Source of the DNA: Syngnathus acus | Lineage: Eukaryota; Chordata; Actinopteri; Syngnathiformes; Syngnathidae | Direction: 5' to 3' | DNA: 64,000 nt | NCBI RefSeq assembly: GCF_901709675.1 | Contig: NC_051106.1 | Span: 7,016,001-7,080,000 of the forward strand | In this document: piece by piece, positions 36,854 to 47,100 of the stretch | How positions within the stretch are numbered: position 1 is the stretch's first letter | Layout: each line of letters opens with the position of its first letter | The notes under the pieces: model-generated | Told to the model about the DNA's origin: nothing | Databases searched by the model: none | What the model saw: the letters and a program-made list of their open reading frames with translations, nothing else | Program-made: the position numbers and the translations under genes

Positions 36854-37891
36854 ATGCCAGAGCTGAACACCACCACGCATGCAAATTGGAGCCAAAATGC
36901 CAGCGTGGAAAAGAGCTGCATCGATCCCGACGTTTGGTACGCGCTGACCAGCAGCCAGCCCGTCTACATGGCGGTCATCACCGTGTTGGGAGTGGTGCTC
37001 AACGCCTTTGTGCTGCTGGTCTTCTGCCTACAAAAGAAGCCGTGCACGGTGGCCGAAATCTACCTGAGCAACCTGGCAGCCGCCGACCTCATCCTAGTGT
37101 CCTGTCTTCCCTTCTGGGCCGTTAACATTGCTAACGATTTCAACTGGCCTTTTGGAGTGGCCATGTGTAAAATAGTCAACGCGGGCATCAAGATGAATGC
37201 TTACAGCAGTATCTACTTTCTGGTTCTGGTCAGCATGGATCGCTACCTGGCGCTAGTTCACCCCATGTCACACGGGCGAATGCGTCGACCAAAATACGCC
37301 AAAGTGGGCTGTCTGCTGGTTTGGGCCTTCAGCTTGTTGCTCGGCGCCCCGACGCTGGTCTTCAGGCAGGTCAAGTATTTCGCAGAGTACAACGTGGACG
37401 CCTGCGTCTTGGATTTCCCCAGCCGCACGGTGATGCTGCTTTGCGACGCGATGCTAATTAGCTTTAGCTTCGTCATCCCCATCACGATCATCTCGTTCTG
37501 CACCGTCAAGATCATCCATGCGTTACGTAAGCCCTCCGTAGATAGGTTCAACAACGAGAAGAGCGAGCGGAAGGCCACCACGCTGGTGCTGGCCGTCCTG
37601 GTCGCCTTCCTCGTCTGCTGGATACCGTTTCACATCGTCACCCTGCTGGATGTGCTAATAAAAGCCGGCGTGATGAAAGGGTGCCACCTGGAAGCCGTCG
37701 TGGATATTTGTAGCCAGTTTTTCGACTACCTGGCCTTCTTCAACAGTATCGTCAATCCCATCTTGTATGTTATCGTTGGGAAAAACTTCCGGAAAAAAGC
37801 TCAGGAAGTGTGCAAGCAGTGGTCCGTCAGTAGCTTCACGAGCACGTCCACGCGTTCACACACTTCTGCGACGTTGAGGACGTTTGTGTAA
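36854..37891 (+). CDS. bdkrb2: Bradykinin receptor B2-type GPCR
   Basis: A 345-residue class A GPCR encoded in one main exon. Seven hydrophobic segments are visible, with family landmarks: N-linked sites in the N-terminus (NTT, NWS, NAS), the LSNLAAADLILVSCLPFWA TM2 block, MDRYLAL at the end of TM3, CWIPFH in TM6, NPILYVI in TM7 and a Cys in the C-tail for likely palmitoylation. Conserved extracellular cysteines are present (MCK before TM3, ACV in loop 2). GRMRR and TLVFR favour B2 over B1. Kinin peptides are the expected ligands with Gq signalling; this is family knowledge. The ATG at 36854 directly follows a tccccccccgtag acceptor, so any apparent upstream frame start lies inside the intron. 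It is followed 1.7 kb downstream by the paralog, as in human. Confidence 0.9.
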   Translation: MPELNTTTHANWSQNASVEKSCIDPDVWYALTSSQPVYMAVITVLGVVLNAFVLLVFCLQKKPCTVAEIYLSNLAAADLILVSCLPFWAVNIANDFNWPFGVAMCKIVNAGIKMNAYSSIYFLVLVSMDRYLALVHPMSHGRMRRPKYAKVGCLLVWAFSLLLGAPTLVFRQVKYFAEYNVDACVLDFPSRTVMLLCDAMLISFSFVIPITIISFCTVKIIHALRKPSVDRFNNEKSERKATTLVLAVLVAFLVCWIPFHIVTLLDVLIKAGVMKGCHLEAVVDICSQFFDYLAFFNSIVNPILYVIVGKNFRKKAQEVCKQWSVSSFTSTSTRSHTSATLRTFV

Positions 37892-39638
37892 AGATCTGAA
37901 CTCTCCCAGATGTTCAAACTGCAAGCTTACCGCTGCATGTACAAATTGTGTTTTGATCGTCAAATCTGTCTGTTGATGAAGTACAATCCAGCTGTCTTCA
38001 AAAGTCCTTTCTTGAAGTGCATTTAAACGTTTGAACAGGCAAATGACTCACTCATTGTCCATAGTTTCCAGTGGTGACACGCCATGGTGCTGCCTGCCTT
38101 TTTGTTACAATCAAGCAACCCACTCAGTTGACTCAGAGGTCTGTGGGAGGCTGCGCAGACACTCCCCAAAATAAAGGCATGGAATACCAAAAAGGCAGTC
38201 AGCCATAAACCACATGCCAGGGTAGTGGACTACCACGAGATTAGTTAACCTCAAAGTAGAAAATAAAAATTGTCGCATGTGTTTTTGCCAATCTTTTACA
38301 ATGACGCTGCCATGCATTGTTTTTGTACTATAAAATAATCGTTATTGATTGAATGAGCAAATCATTTGTTCATATGATCATCATACTAAACCAAGTGCCT
38401 GCTTGTATTTATTATTATGTGATGTAAATGAAGTATAAACATAAATTAAAAGCTGCGTTTGCACAATCCAAAGGTGATTATGGCTTTCATTTATTTCATC
38501 ATGGATTCTGTCTAACTGCAATTTCCAAGAAATGGTTATTACAGTAAAAATATCAACAAATGGGGAGTATATCAAATTCTCTTGTTGCAGAAAAAAATCT
38601 GCTTTGGCATAAAAAAGTTGTACAGAGCTTCAAAACTGCACTAAATCAAACAAGCAAACATAACCACCCAGAAAAAAAAAATGGGTGGGTTGCCTCAGGA
38701 AGGGTGTCTGCTGTAAAAAGTGTGCCAACCACAACATGCCAGTAACTTGCTGTGACAAGCAGTGTTGCCACAGTTACAACTTTTTCAAGGTTGTTTATGG
38801 ATAGTTTTTTTTTTTTAAATTAAGAACAAAGTAAAGACGACCTTTCTTAACATACCTATATATTTTAAAGAGTCCACTCGACACAAACAGCTACTCTCTT
38901 TCGTAAATAAAACTTTAGGTGCAACATGGATCTTAATCGCTAGGTGTCACTACAATGCACATAACTACCTGACTGACACGTTATTGCACCTTTCCATTAA
39001 ATCTATTTAACAGGGACTCCATCAATTCAGGGGTGTGTCGTCATCATGCTTTTCAGTGACTGCACTTCTCAATGAAGTTTGAGATGACAAAATATGACTT
39101 CCCGTTTGTGTCATGTCAATTTTGTCAACAGTTTGACAAATTGAACACATTTGTTGCACTGTGAACATTTTTCCATTTAGGGCCATGCAGTAATTCACAA
39201 GTTGGGGACTGTTCATAAACAAGCTGCCGTATCGGGGCGGTGCAAGAATGCGTCTCTATATACAAAAAGGTTTCCTCGCTCCACTGCTCCTTCCACTCGC
39301 CGCGTCAATGCGTATGAGCAACTTGATAAGCATGGTAAGAACTTTTAATATTTCTTTGAATAGTTTTAATGACCAGCAGTGTGGGAGGTATTCGTGGAAA
39401 TAATGTGACTGAGAAGAGGAAACATCTGTTAATTGAGTCAGCATGTTTAGTCATAGTGCATGACCAAATCACATGATATATATTTTAAGACGGCAAAAAA
39501 AAGCAAAACATGCTGTGACAGCACTTACTTCAAATCGGATAGAAGTGATTTATTTTTAGGATGTGTTTTAGGATGAAATCTAGGCGATTGGAAGGGTTCA
39601 GTCCCCATCATTAAAATGTGTGTTTTGTCGTGAAGACG

Positions 39639-40709
39639 ATGGAGCCCACCACACTGCAGCCAGAGGCAACTTCGTGGCCTGAGAACAGCACCCTGTTAAA
39701 CTCTCTCACATCCACGGAATTCCTCACCGTGCGCACCATCGTGCCCCCTTACATCATCGCCGTAACCGCGCTGGGCCTCCCTTTGAACGCCTTCGTCCTC
39801 TGCGTGTTCCTTTCGCACAAGGATCGTCTGACGGTGGCCGAGATCTACCTGGGTAACCTGGCGCTGGCTGACTTTGCCCTCCTGTGCGGTCTCCCCTTTT
39901 GGGCCGCCAACATCCTCAATAGTTTCAACTGGCCGTACGGCGACGCCTTATGCAAGATGGTCAACATGGTCATGACGGTGAACCTCTACACCAGTGTCTA
40001 CACGCTGGTCATGATCAGCGTGGACCGCTACCTGGCTATCGTGAGGACCATGAAAGCGAGGTGGCTCCGACGGACGCGGTACGCTAAGATCATATGCGTG
40101 TTCCTCTGGATTTTGGGGCTAACGCTCAGCACACCAAGCATTCTCCACAGAAAGACGATAGACTTTGAAGAATTCCAGATGACAGCCTGCATGTTGGACT
40201 ACAGCCACGGTAGCTCGTGGAAGTTAGCCAACCAGGTTCTGTTGAATGCCATCGGCTTTGCTGTCCCCGCTCTGGTGATTGTCTCCTGCAGCGTGGCTAT
40301 CGTCAAGACTTTGCGACAGAGAAAGGAGAACGTAGGTCTCAAGGATGTTAATGACACCAAAGCGTCGTTTCTATTGTACGCCGTCACTCTGCTATTCATC
40401 CTTTGCTGGGGGCCCTATCAAGTGTTCACCTTCCTTGACACGCTCTGTGACATCCACGTGCTGGATGTCACAAGGTGGTCCCACACTCTGGATATCGGGG
40501 GGCAGGTCTCGGCCTACCTCGGAGTCCTCAACAGCGCTCTCAACCCTGTTCTCTACGTCCTCTCCGGGCAGTACTTCAGGAAGAAAGTTAGGGCCATCTA
40601 TAGAAGGGCTCTGAACAATCGCAGGGGATCGGACATAACCACCTATCAGCGCTCTGTCGTGTCCACTTACATTCAAAGACCAGAGCAGATTAAGCCTGTG
40701 GTGATTTAG
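39639..40709 (+). CDS. bdkrb1: Bradykinin receptor B1-type GPCR
   Basis: A single-exon class A GPCR of 356 residues. Landmarks are LGNLALADFALLCGLPFWA in TM2, VDRYLAI at TM3, CWGPYQ in TM6 and NPVLYV in TM7, with NST as an N-glycosylation site. The C-tail is basic with Ser/Thr. It is a tandem paralog of the preceding receptor and is placed where BDKRB1 lies in human. Several stretches (TFLDTL) resemble B2 as much as B1, so the B1 label rests mainly on gene order. The ATG at 39639 was chosen because it is the first in-frame ATG; the longer open frame upstream begins with GTG. A five-codon upstream ORF (39616-39633) ends five bases before this ATG. It is unclear whether a noncoding 5' exon precedes it. 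Confidence 0.85.
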   Translation: MEPTTLQPEATSWPENSTLLNSLTSTEFLTVRTIVPPYIIAVTALGLPLNAFVLCVFLSHKDRLTVAEIYLGNLALADFALLCGLPFWAANILNSFNWPYGDALCKMVNMVMTVNLYTSVYTLVMISVDRYLAIVRTMKARWLRRTRYAKIICVFLWILGLTLSTPSILHRKTIDFEEFQMTACMLDYSHGSSWKLANQVLLNAIGFAVPALVIVSCSVAIVKTLRQRKENVGLKDVNDTKASFLLYAVTLLFILCWGPYQVFTFLDTLCDIHVLDVTRWSHTLDIGGQVSAYLGVLNSALNPVLYVLSGQYFRKKVRAIYRRALNNRRGSDITTYQRSVVSTYIQRPEQIKPVVI

Positions 40710-42700
40710 GATGATAATCATCTCACCAAAATCATCAAAGTATGACAACCACAATTGTCAAAATATAGACAAATATTTTGGACCAGAATGAACATATTTA
40801 CAGGATAAAGAAACATTGCACTACGGTACATGTAGTGCAATGTAGCACTTTGGCCACAAGGGGTCACTGTTGATTCCGGCAGAACTCACAACGCAGAAAA
40901 ACAAAAGATTACCCTGAACATCTATCTTGATTCTTGAAGTGGGTGAAATGCAAATGTACTTTTTAGAAGTGTGATGGGTTCCAGGACATTTCAAGTGGTA
41001 TAGGACACGTGATATTTAGAAACATTCGGCCAGCATAGAGCCCAAAGAGTTAATGCTATTTTTGTTTTATACCTGGATGTAAACAAGCATGATTTATTCC
41101 CTCGACACTACACGCATGACACTTGCTAATGAGAAAAAGGCCTGATGAGGTGCATGTGCAATGCCATGTGAGTGCTTCTCCTCCCTCCATCCCTTTTTCC
41201 ATCTATCCATCCATCCATTCGTTTCACATAATGCGTTTCATCTCAATAACGGCAAAAAACAACAACCTGCATCAGCACAACCCGGTGGACCTTCAGCCTT
41301 AATTTTCTATTCTTTTCCACTGTCCTCTACACGTTGATCTTCTGGAGGTTAGGATCAATAGATTTGTGTGTTATGGATAATGAAGCGTTTTTTTGCACAG
41401 GTGTTGGCCATAATTATGGAAGCAAATTTATTCCAGTAAAAAAATATTTTTTTCTGTCAAACCTTGCAGCTAAAAAAAAAAAGGGAAAACAGATGAGAAA
41501 TATAGCAAACAAGAGGCATGCAATGAAAAATATTACGCAATACAAACTAATAATAGCATCACATAGTTTCATGGAAAGTATCAGCTGTGTTATGTTTACC
41601 TTGTTTGATTCTTTTTTTAACTTCATTTTTTTCCAACATTAAATTTGGCACAAAAAAAACTTTTGTGGCTCACAACGTTTTGAACAAATATATTAGTAAA
41701 ATAAATTATATTTATTTGTATTTTTGCTAGTTTCATTTTTTACAGGATGGGGGGGGGTGCATTAAATGCTAATAAATATTCTGATAAAATTTCATGCTGA
41801 GCTTTGACATATAGAATTAAATTGATAGGGCAGCTCAGTCAGTTTGAAGTGATATGAAGCAAGCTGAGCTCCTGCAGGCAATCGTCTCACACATTTTTCT
41901 CCTCAGCATGTTCACACCTCTTCCTCCTCATCCTGTTTCACATCCTTCTATGCCGGTGCTCCTAGATGAGGGCAAATTTCATCAAATGATTTTTTTACTC
42001 TGTGGCTTTGATATATTTCTCAAATCAGAACTGAAATTGTCAAAAGTAGTTGTTCAAATCTCACATCATTGTTAGTTGTACAGGTAATAAATAAATAAAT
42101 AAACCACTGTGCAGTTTTTTTTCTATTTGTGCGATGTGTACAATAGATTAGAGTGTTTTCTGTGAAAATTTATTTTCTCTCTTAATCCAAACGAATAGGA
42201 GGTCAATAAGTAAGTGCAGCCAAAACATGATGGATTCACAAGAAAAACGTGGGCAAGAGCTGGAGCGAGATGTCTCCAAATGGAAAGAGGGGTCACGTCC
42301 ACCTTGGAAGAACACGATTTATAGCCATCTCACTCCCCTTGATTCATTTGTTTTGTGGTGTTGCCAGCTGGCTCACACACATTTGGACGCACGTGACTGC
42401 GGGCATGCACGAACTTCAGGCTAGTCCGCATCACGCTAATTACATAATGGCTCGTTTTTCCTTTAGGGGAATAAAAGGTGCATCAAACTTGAAATTTTTA
42501 AATAAATAATAAAAATAGAAAACAAATTATGTCCTTATTGAAGGGCTGGAGATATAAAACAAGTTTCAAAGTGTAAATGTTAAGACTTTAGTGACTAAAG
42601 TCTCAACATTTACACTTTGAACAAAGCAAACAACAAAAGTATAAAAGCTGACGTTTGAGATGCAAATATAAGGAGAAGACGACGGTATTGAAATTTCTTT
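40710..42700. other. Intergenic region between bdkrb1 and kcnk10
   Basis: No coding gene is seen. It holds a small inverted repeat near 40815-40845, AT-rich DNA and the palindromes listed separately. It marks the join between two gene blocks that are apart on human chromosome 14 as I recall it. Confidence 0.6.
42565..42621. repeat. 57-bp near-perfect palindrome
   Basis: Arms of 28 bp around a single central base at 42593, with one mismatched pair. It begins ttcaaagtgtaaatgtt and ends in its complement. The absence of a loop argues against a miRNA precursor. A fold-back DNA element or replication-slippage product is more likely. Confidence 0.85.
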
Positions 42701-44139
42701 TGCCATATTTATTATCTGCAAAATAAAAAGGCACTGGATACAATTAATGTGAAATTTTCATTCAACGTTCACAAGAATCTTCACAGGTCATGGTCATCCA
42801 GAGGTTATAACCATAGCTGTGTAGAATTGCCCTTTAGAATGCCAATAATCAATTTTACGAGTTCTGCAGTGTTAACTGTGATTTTTTTTTTAACCACGTA
42901 AATACATTTGAAATGGTCCACTGTTGGAATGGGCTTGAAAATTGTGATCTTTGAGAAACCATTTAGTCACGGAATTATTTTGATTAACTGGTGAAGCCTA
43001 ACTTTTAACAATCAGTTAAATTAACTGATTGTTATAGTCGTCCCAGGTTGGGTATTACAGATATCGATATTAAAGTGTTGAAGATGAGATGAATAATTTA
43101 TAACAAGTGCTCCACTGTTATCGAAAATAAAATGGTTTCAAACAGGCAAAAACATGCTTAGTGTACAAAAATGTGGTTACAAAAAGTAAGTGGCCATCCA
43201 TCTTGATTTCTTTCCCGCTGAATTACGAGAGAAGTAGTACATTGCATTTCAAAAATACACAATTCCATGCGCAATCGATAAGACTGATCAGCATGACGCG
43301 GTTTATAGTCACTTAGCGTGTGTTCATTGATCCTCGGCCTCTCCCGCCGTCCACCATGTCTTCAGCAGCGGTCCCAAAATAGACAAGGCGTTACATGACG
43401 ACAAAGCTGCGATCGATAGCACACCCTGAAGATGGATGATGATGTAGATTCACATGTCCAAGTTTGTTTTCTTAACATCGTATTGGGCAGAAGCAAACTA
43501 GCCAGCTAGCAACACCACGATGAGAGCCAAAGTAAAAACATCTGCGATGAGGTATTGAGACTACAGACACAAAGTCTCCTTGGTTTTGCTTTGTTGTTGT
43601 TGTTGTTTTTTTGGCAACAGGTTTTGCTGCCCGTCATTTTATGGCACCATGACAGAAATTCCCGGGAGCAGCTCCAAGCTAATTGAGGAAACGGAAAAGG
43701 CACATTTCTTCGATGCCTGTGGACTTCTGCAAAAAATGTAGGCGTACAAAAGGCTTGCCAGCGGGATAATAAACTCAAGGGTATTTTTATACCGGACAAA
43801 ACCTGTCCAGGTTTTGGACCTGCTGAGTTTGCCAAGCAAATAGTAAATTGGTCTGGTATGCTAATGTTCACCTCGGAGCTCTCCTTGAAATCCAGGAATA
43901 ATCCCAATGCGGTACGATTTTTCGAGACGCTACCCTTGGGGGCAAGCTTGGACTGCTTCGGCAAGTCGATAATATTCTCCAGGAAAGAGGTAATCAATCG
44001 GGTTTCGGATGGTTTAGGTATGCCGCTTGTTCAACTTGAAGGAGTCCTTGAGAAATCCAGGTATATTTCTGATTCTACATCTGATGAGTTTCTCAACAGA
44101 ACTCTATCCTTCCGTTAGACGAGTGTCTCCAGAGAACGC
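42700..44139 (-). other. Probable 3' UTR of kcnk10
   Basis: Lies directly downstream of the kcnk10 stop on the minus strand and contains minus-strand AATAAA near 42707-42712. A 163-codon open frame at 43506-43997 (minus) sits here, in a different frame from kcnk10 and without recognisable family features. I treat it as a chance frame. Confidence 0.4.
43006..43034. repeat. 29-bp perfect palindrome
   Basis: Perfect 14-bp arms, taacaatcagttaa and its complement, around one central A. Second palindrome within about 450 bp. Confidence 0.85.
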
Positions 44140-47100
44140 CTAATCGTCCTGTTGTTGAGACAGTTCCGGTATGCACCCGTTCAACTTGGAGCGTTCCATG
44201 GAGTACTGCGACAGGTTTGTCAAACTGGTGTTCCTCTCTTTCCTCTCCCGGTTTTCCTCGTCCGGCTCGCAATCGCCTTCCGCTCCCTCGCCCCGCTCTT
44301 CGTCAACCATGGCGTTCCCGTTTCCAACGCTGATACTGGCCCTTCGATCGTCCCCGGGTATATTCCTCCGGATCTCGCGGCTCTTGCTACGCCTGGCCAA
44401 CTTGGTGAGGGAACCAAAGCGCAGGTTGAAAAGGTTCTCCTCGGACGAGGATGCCGTCTGCGGATCGACGCCGCAGTGCTCGTAGGGCTCGCAGGCGCCT
44501 TTCAGCCGCAGGTTGTTCAGCTTGGTGTCGATGCTCTCTTGGGACGAGGTCTTATATCGGCCGGCGTCCAGGCTAGCGAAAACAGCCCTCTTCTCGGGCG
44601 AAAGCATGTCTAAAGAGTGTGCCCGCTGCTCCAGACCTAGCTGGCGGCGCTCCATGCTACGGATGGTGGCGGCCCGCTGGAGCTTGTCGTGGATCTCCAC
44701 GCTCAGGCGCCGCCGCGTCTCTCGGAACTCGGCTCGGACGTTCGCCTTCCATTCGGCTGCGTGAGCAGCAACCTGAGAAAGATTTTGAAGTTCTTGGTGG
44801 TTCTTTGACTTGGGTCCTGAACCCTGCCAGACCTTAACACCCACCTCGTCTTTGGTCTTCTTGGACAGCACTCGAAGCCAGTCTCCGATCATGCTGAGGA
44901 CGGCCGCAAAGTAGGCCAAACCCACCAGGATCCAGAACCACACCAAAGGCTTATACCACTTCTTGTAGTCAATCCTGCGGTTTCCTCCTAGAAAAAAAAA
45001 CAAAACAATCCATCAGGATGGAATCGATGATTGCGGCCACACGTCAGGTTGAATACAAACCCGCCACGTAGTCGCCGATCCCCACTGTGGTGAGAGTGAT
45101 GACAACAAAGTAGATGGCCTCCAGCGTGGTCCAACCCTCGATGTGTTTAAAGATGACAGCGGGAACGGTGACAAAGACGATACAACCAGCAAAGATAAAA
45201 AGGATGGTGGACGTCACTCGGATCTTTGTCTGGCTGATCTGTTTGTGCTTTTGCTGCGTCGGGGAGCAATTTCAAAGAATCGTGTCAAAGCAACGACGGC
45301 TTCACTCAAGCCAGACCGCGCCATGATTTGTCAATACTCACCCTGAAGATCTTCTCCACCCTCAAAATACTTTTCACAAAGATAGTGCCCAGCTGATCTC
45401 CGATCCCGGCCAACAGGAAGCCAAAAAGAGGAATACCAAATATGGCGTAGAGGATGCAGAAAATCTTGCCGCCCACCGTGCTGGGAGCGATGTTGCCGTA
45501 ACCTGGAGAGAAATGACATGCTGCCTTTTTGGTGTATTATCAAACCCGACCTTGCTGACATGTTAACGACACACAATTTGACCTTAATAAGGACATCAAA
45601 AGGGGCTCAAAAAGAAATGGCGAGTGGGGGGAGAGGACATTAAGACTAACATGATTATCCTTATGCAACATAATCAATAAAAGCTCTTATGTAACGTTCC
45701 TGGAGGGATGGGTCAGACCACACAAAGTTATGATAATTAAGTTGTCCTCAAGGGAAAAGACATTTGTCTTTGTCAAAGGGACACTGACGAGCTCAGTATG
45801 ACTTTGGCCGCATCGATAATTTGGATTTCATTTACACTGTCTATCTGGTTCTCAAGAGTAAAAGATTTTTGAGAGTTCAAATGTTTTTTTTTGTTTTTTT
45901 TTAGGTACCGATGGTTGTGATGATGGTTCCAGCAAAGAAGAACGCGCTGCCCAGGTCCCAGTAACTGGAGTTGTAGGAGGTGTCGCCGATGGGACTCACC
46001 CCAGCGCTCACAGCGTCGATGGAATGCTGCAAACACACACAAAATGTTTTTTTTCTTTTTTTCTTTTCTGTGCTTGTCATTATGTTTGTGCCAACTACTT
46101 TCTTTGTGCATCCGTAGCATTGCTCTGTGGGAAAAAAAACAATTTGCAGCTTTGCATTCACCGTGACATTATTCACGCCTGTGCTTCATTACGGTGCCAT
46201 AAAAGCTCTCCATCTGCTCTCGTTCTCTCTCTCAATGTTTTGTGTGAATTCTTTGTTTTCCTGTCGCCATGGCAACGTGCACTTTGCCTCTTGCTTCAAA
46301 TTACAAAGACAACGTATTTATATTAACAATATATTATATAAAAAAAATATATATATATATATACATATATATATACATATATATACACATAATATATTAT
46401 ACATTATATATATATATATTATATTTAGATGATCAATTTGATGTAATACACACAACTTAATTGGAAAAAAATTAACATTTTTGAGCAGAGGAAATAAAAA
46501 TAAACATGTGAAAATGCATTTTTGCTCTGGTTCATCCAAATGAACACATTGAATGTAGTGCGCCCTCATTTAGGGCCGCCCCCGCACATTCTGTGCAAGT
46601 TTTTGGAGAGCGACTGCCTTATGAAAAATGCATCTACTCCCGTGACATACATTTCAAGGCAAAATAATGGACCTCTTCAAGCGCACATACTGCTATTTAT
46701 AGTCGACTGCACGTTTTCACTTGACTTCAAAACCAATTTTAATTTTCGTATCTATATTTAGCCGAAACAAAAATCTAATTAAACTCAATAACCTATTTCC
46801 AGGGTTGTGGGATGGCCGTGCAATATGTCTGAATATTTTATGAGCTGTTCTATTAATAGCCCTCTTCTGTTTGCCCGCCAACATGGTGCTGTATTGAAAA
46901 TGTGGAAAATCTTTCTGAGTGCACGTGCACTTTGCAGGCACGAGGACTTCTGAATGACCCTTTTGTTTTGAAGTCTTCTGCCACACAGCAAAACATTGTG
47001 GTTTGTGGCAAGACATTTCATTTTGAAGGCCAACATGTTGTATATACATTGTAAATATAAAAATACTGCTCATTGAGACGTCTCAATTCCTTTCAGCTCA

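Noticed and set aside
43506-43997. 163-codon open frame on the minus strand just past kcnk10
   Set aside because: Different frame from kcnk10, no recognisable domain, poly-Asn run from a (GTT)n tract, and located in the expected 3' UTR. Chance frame most likely.
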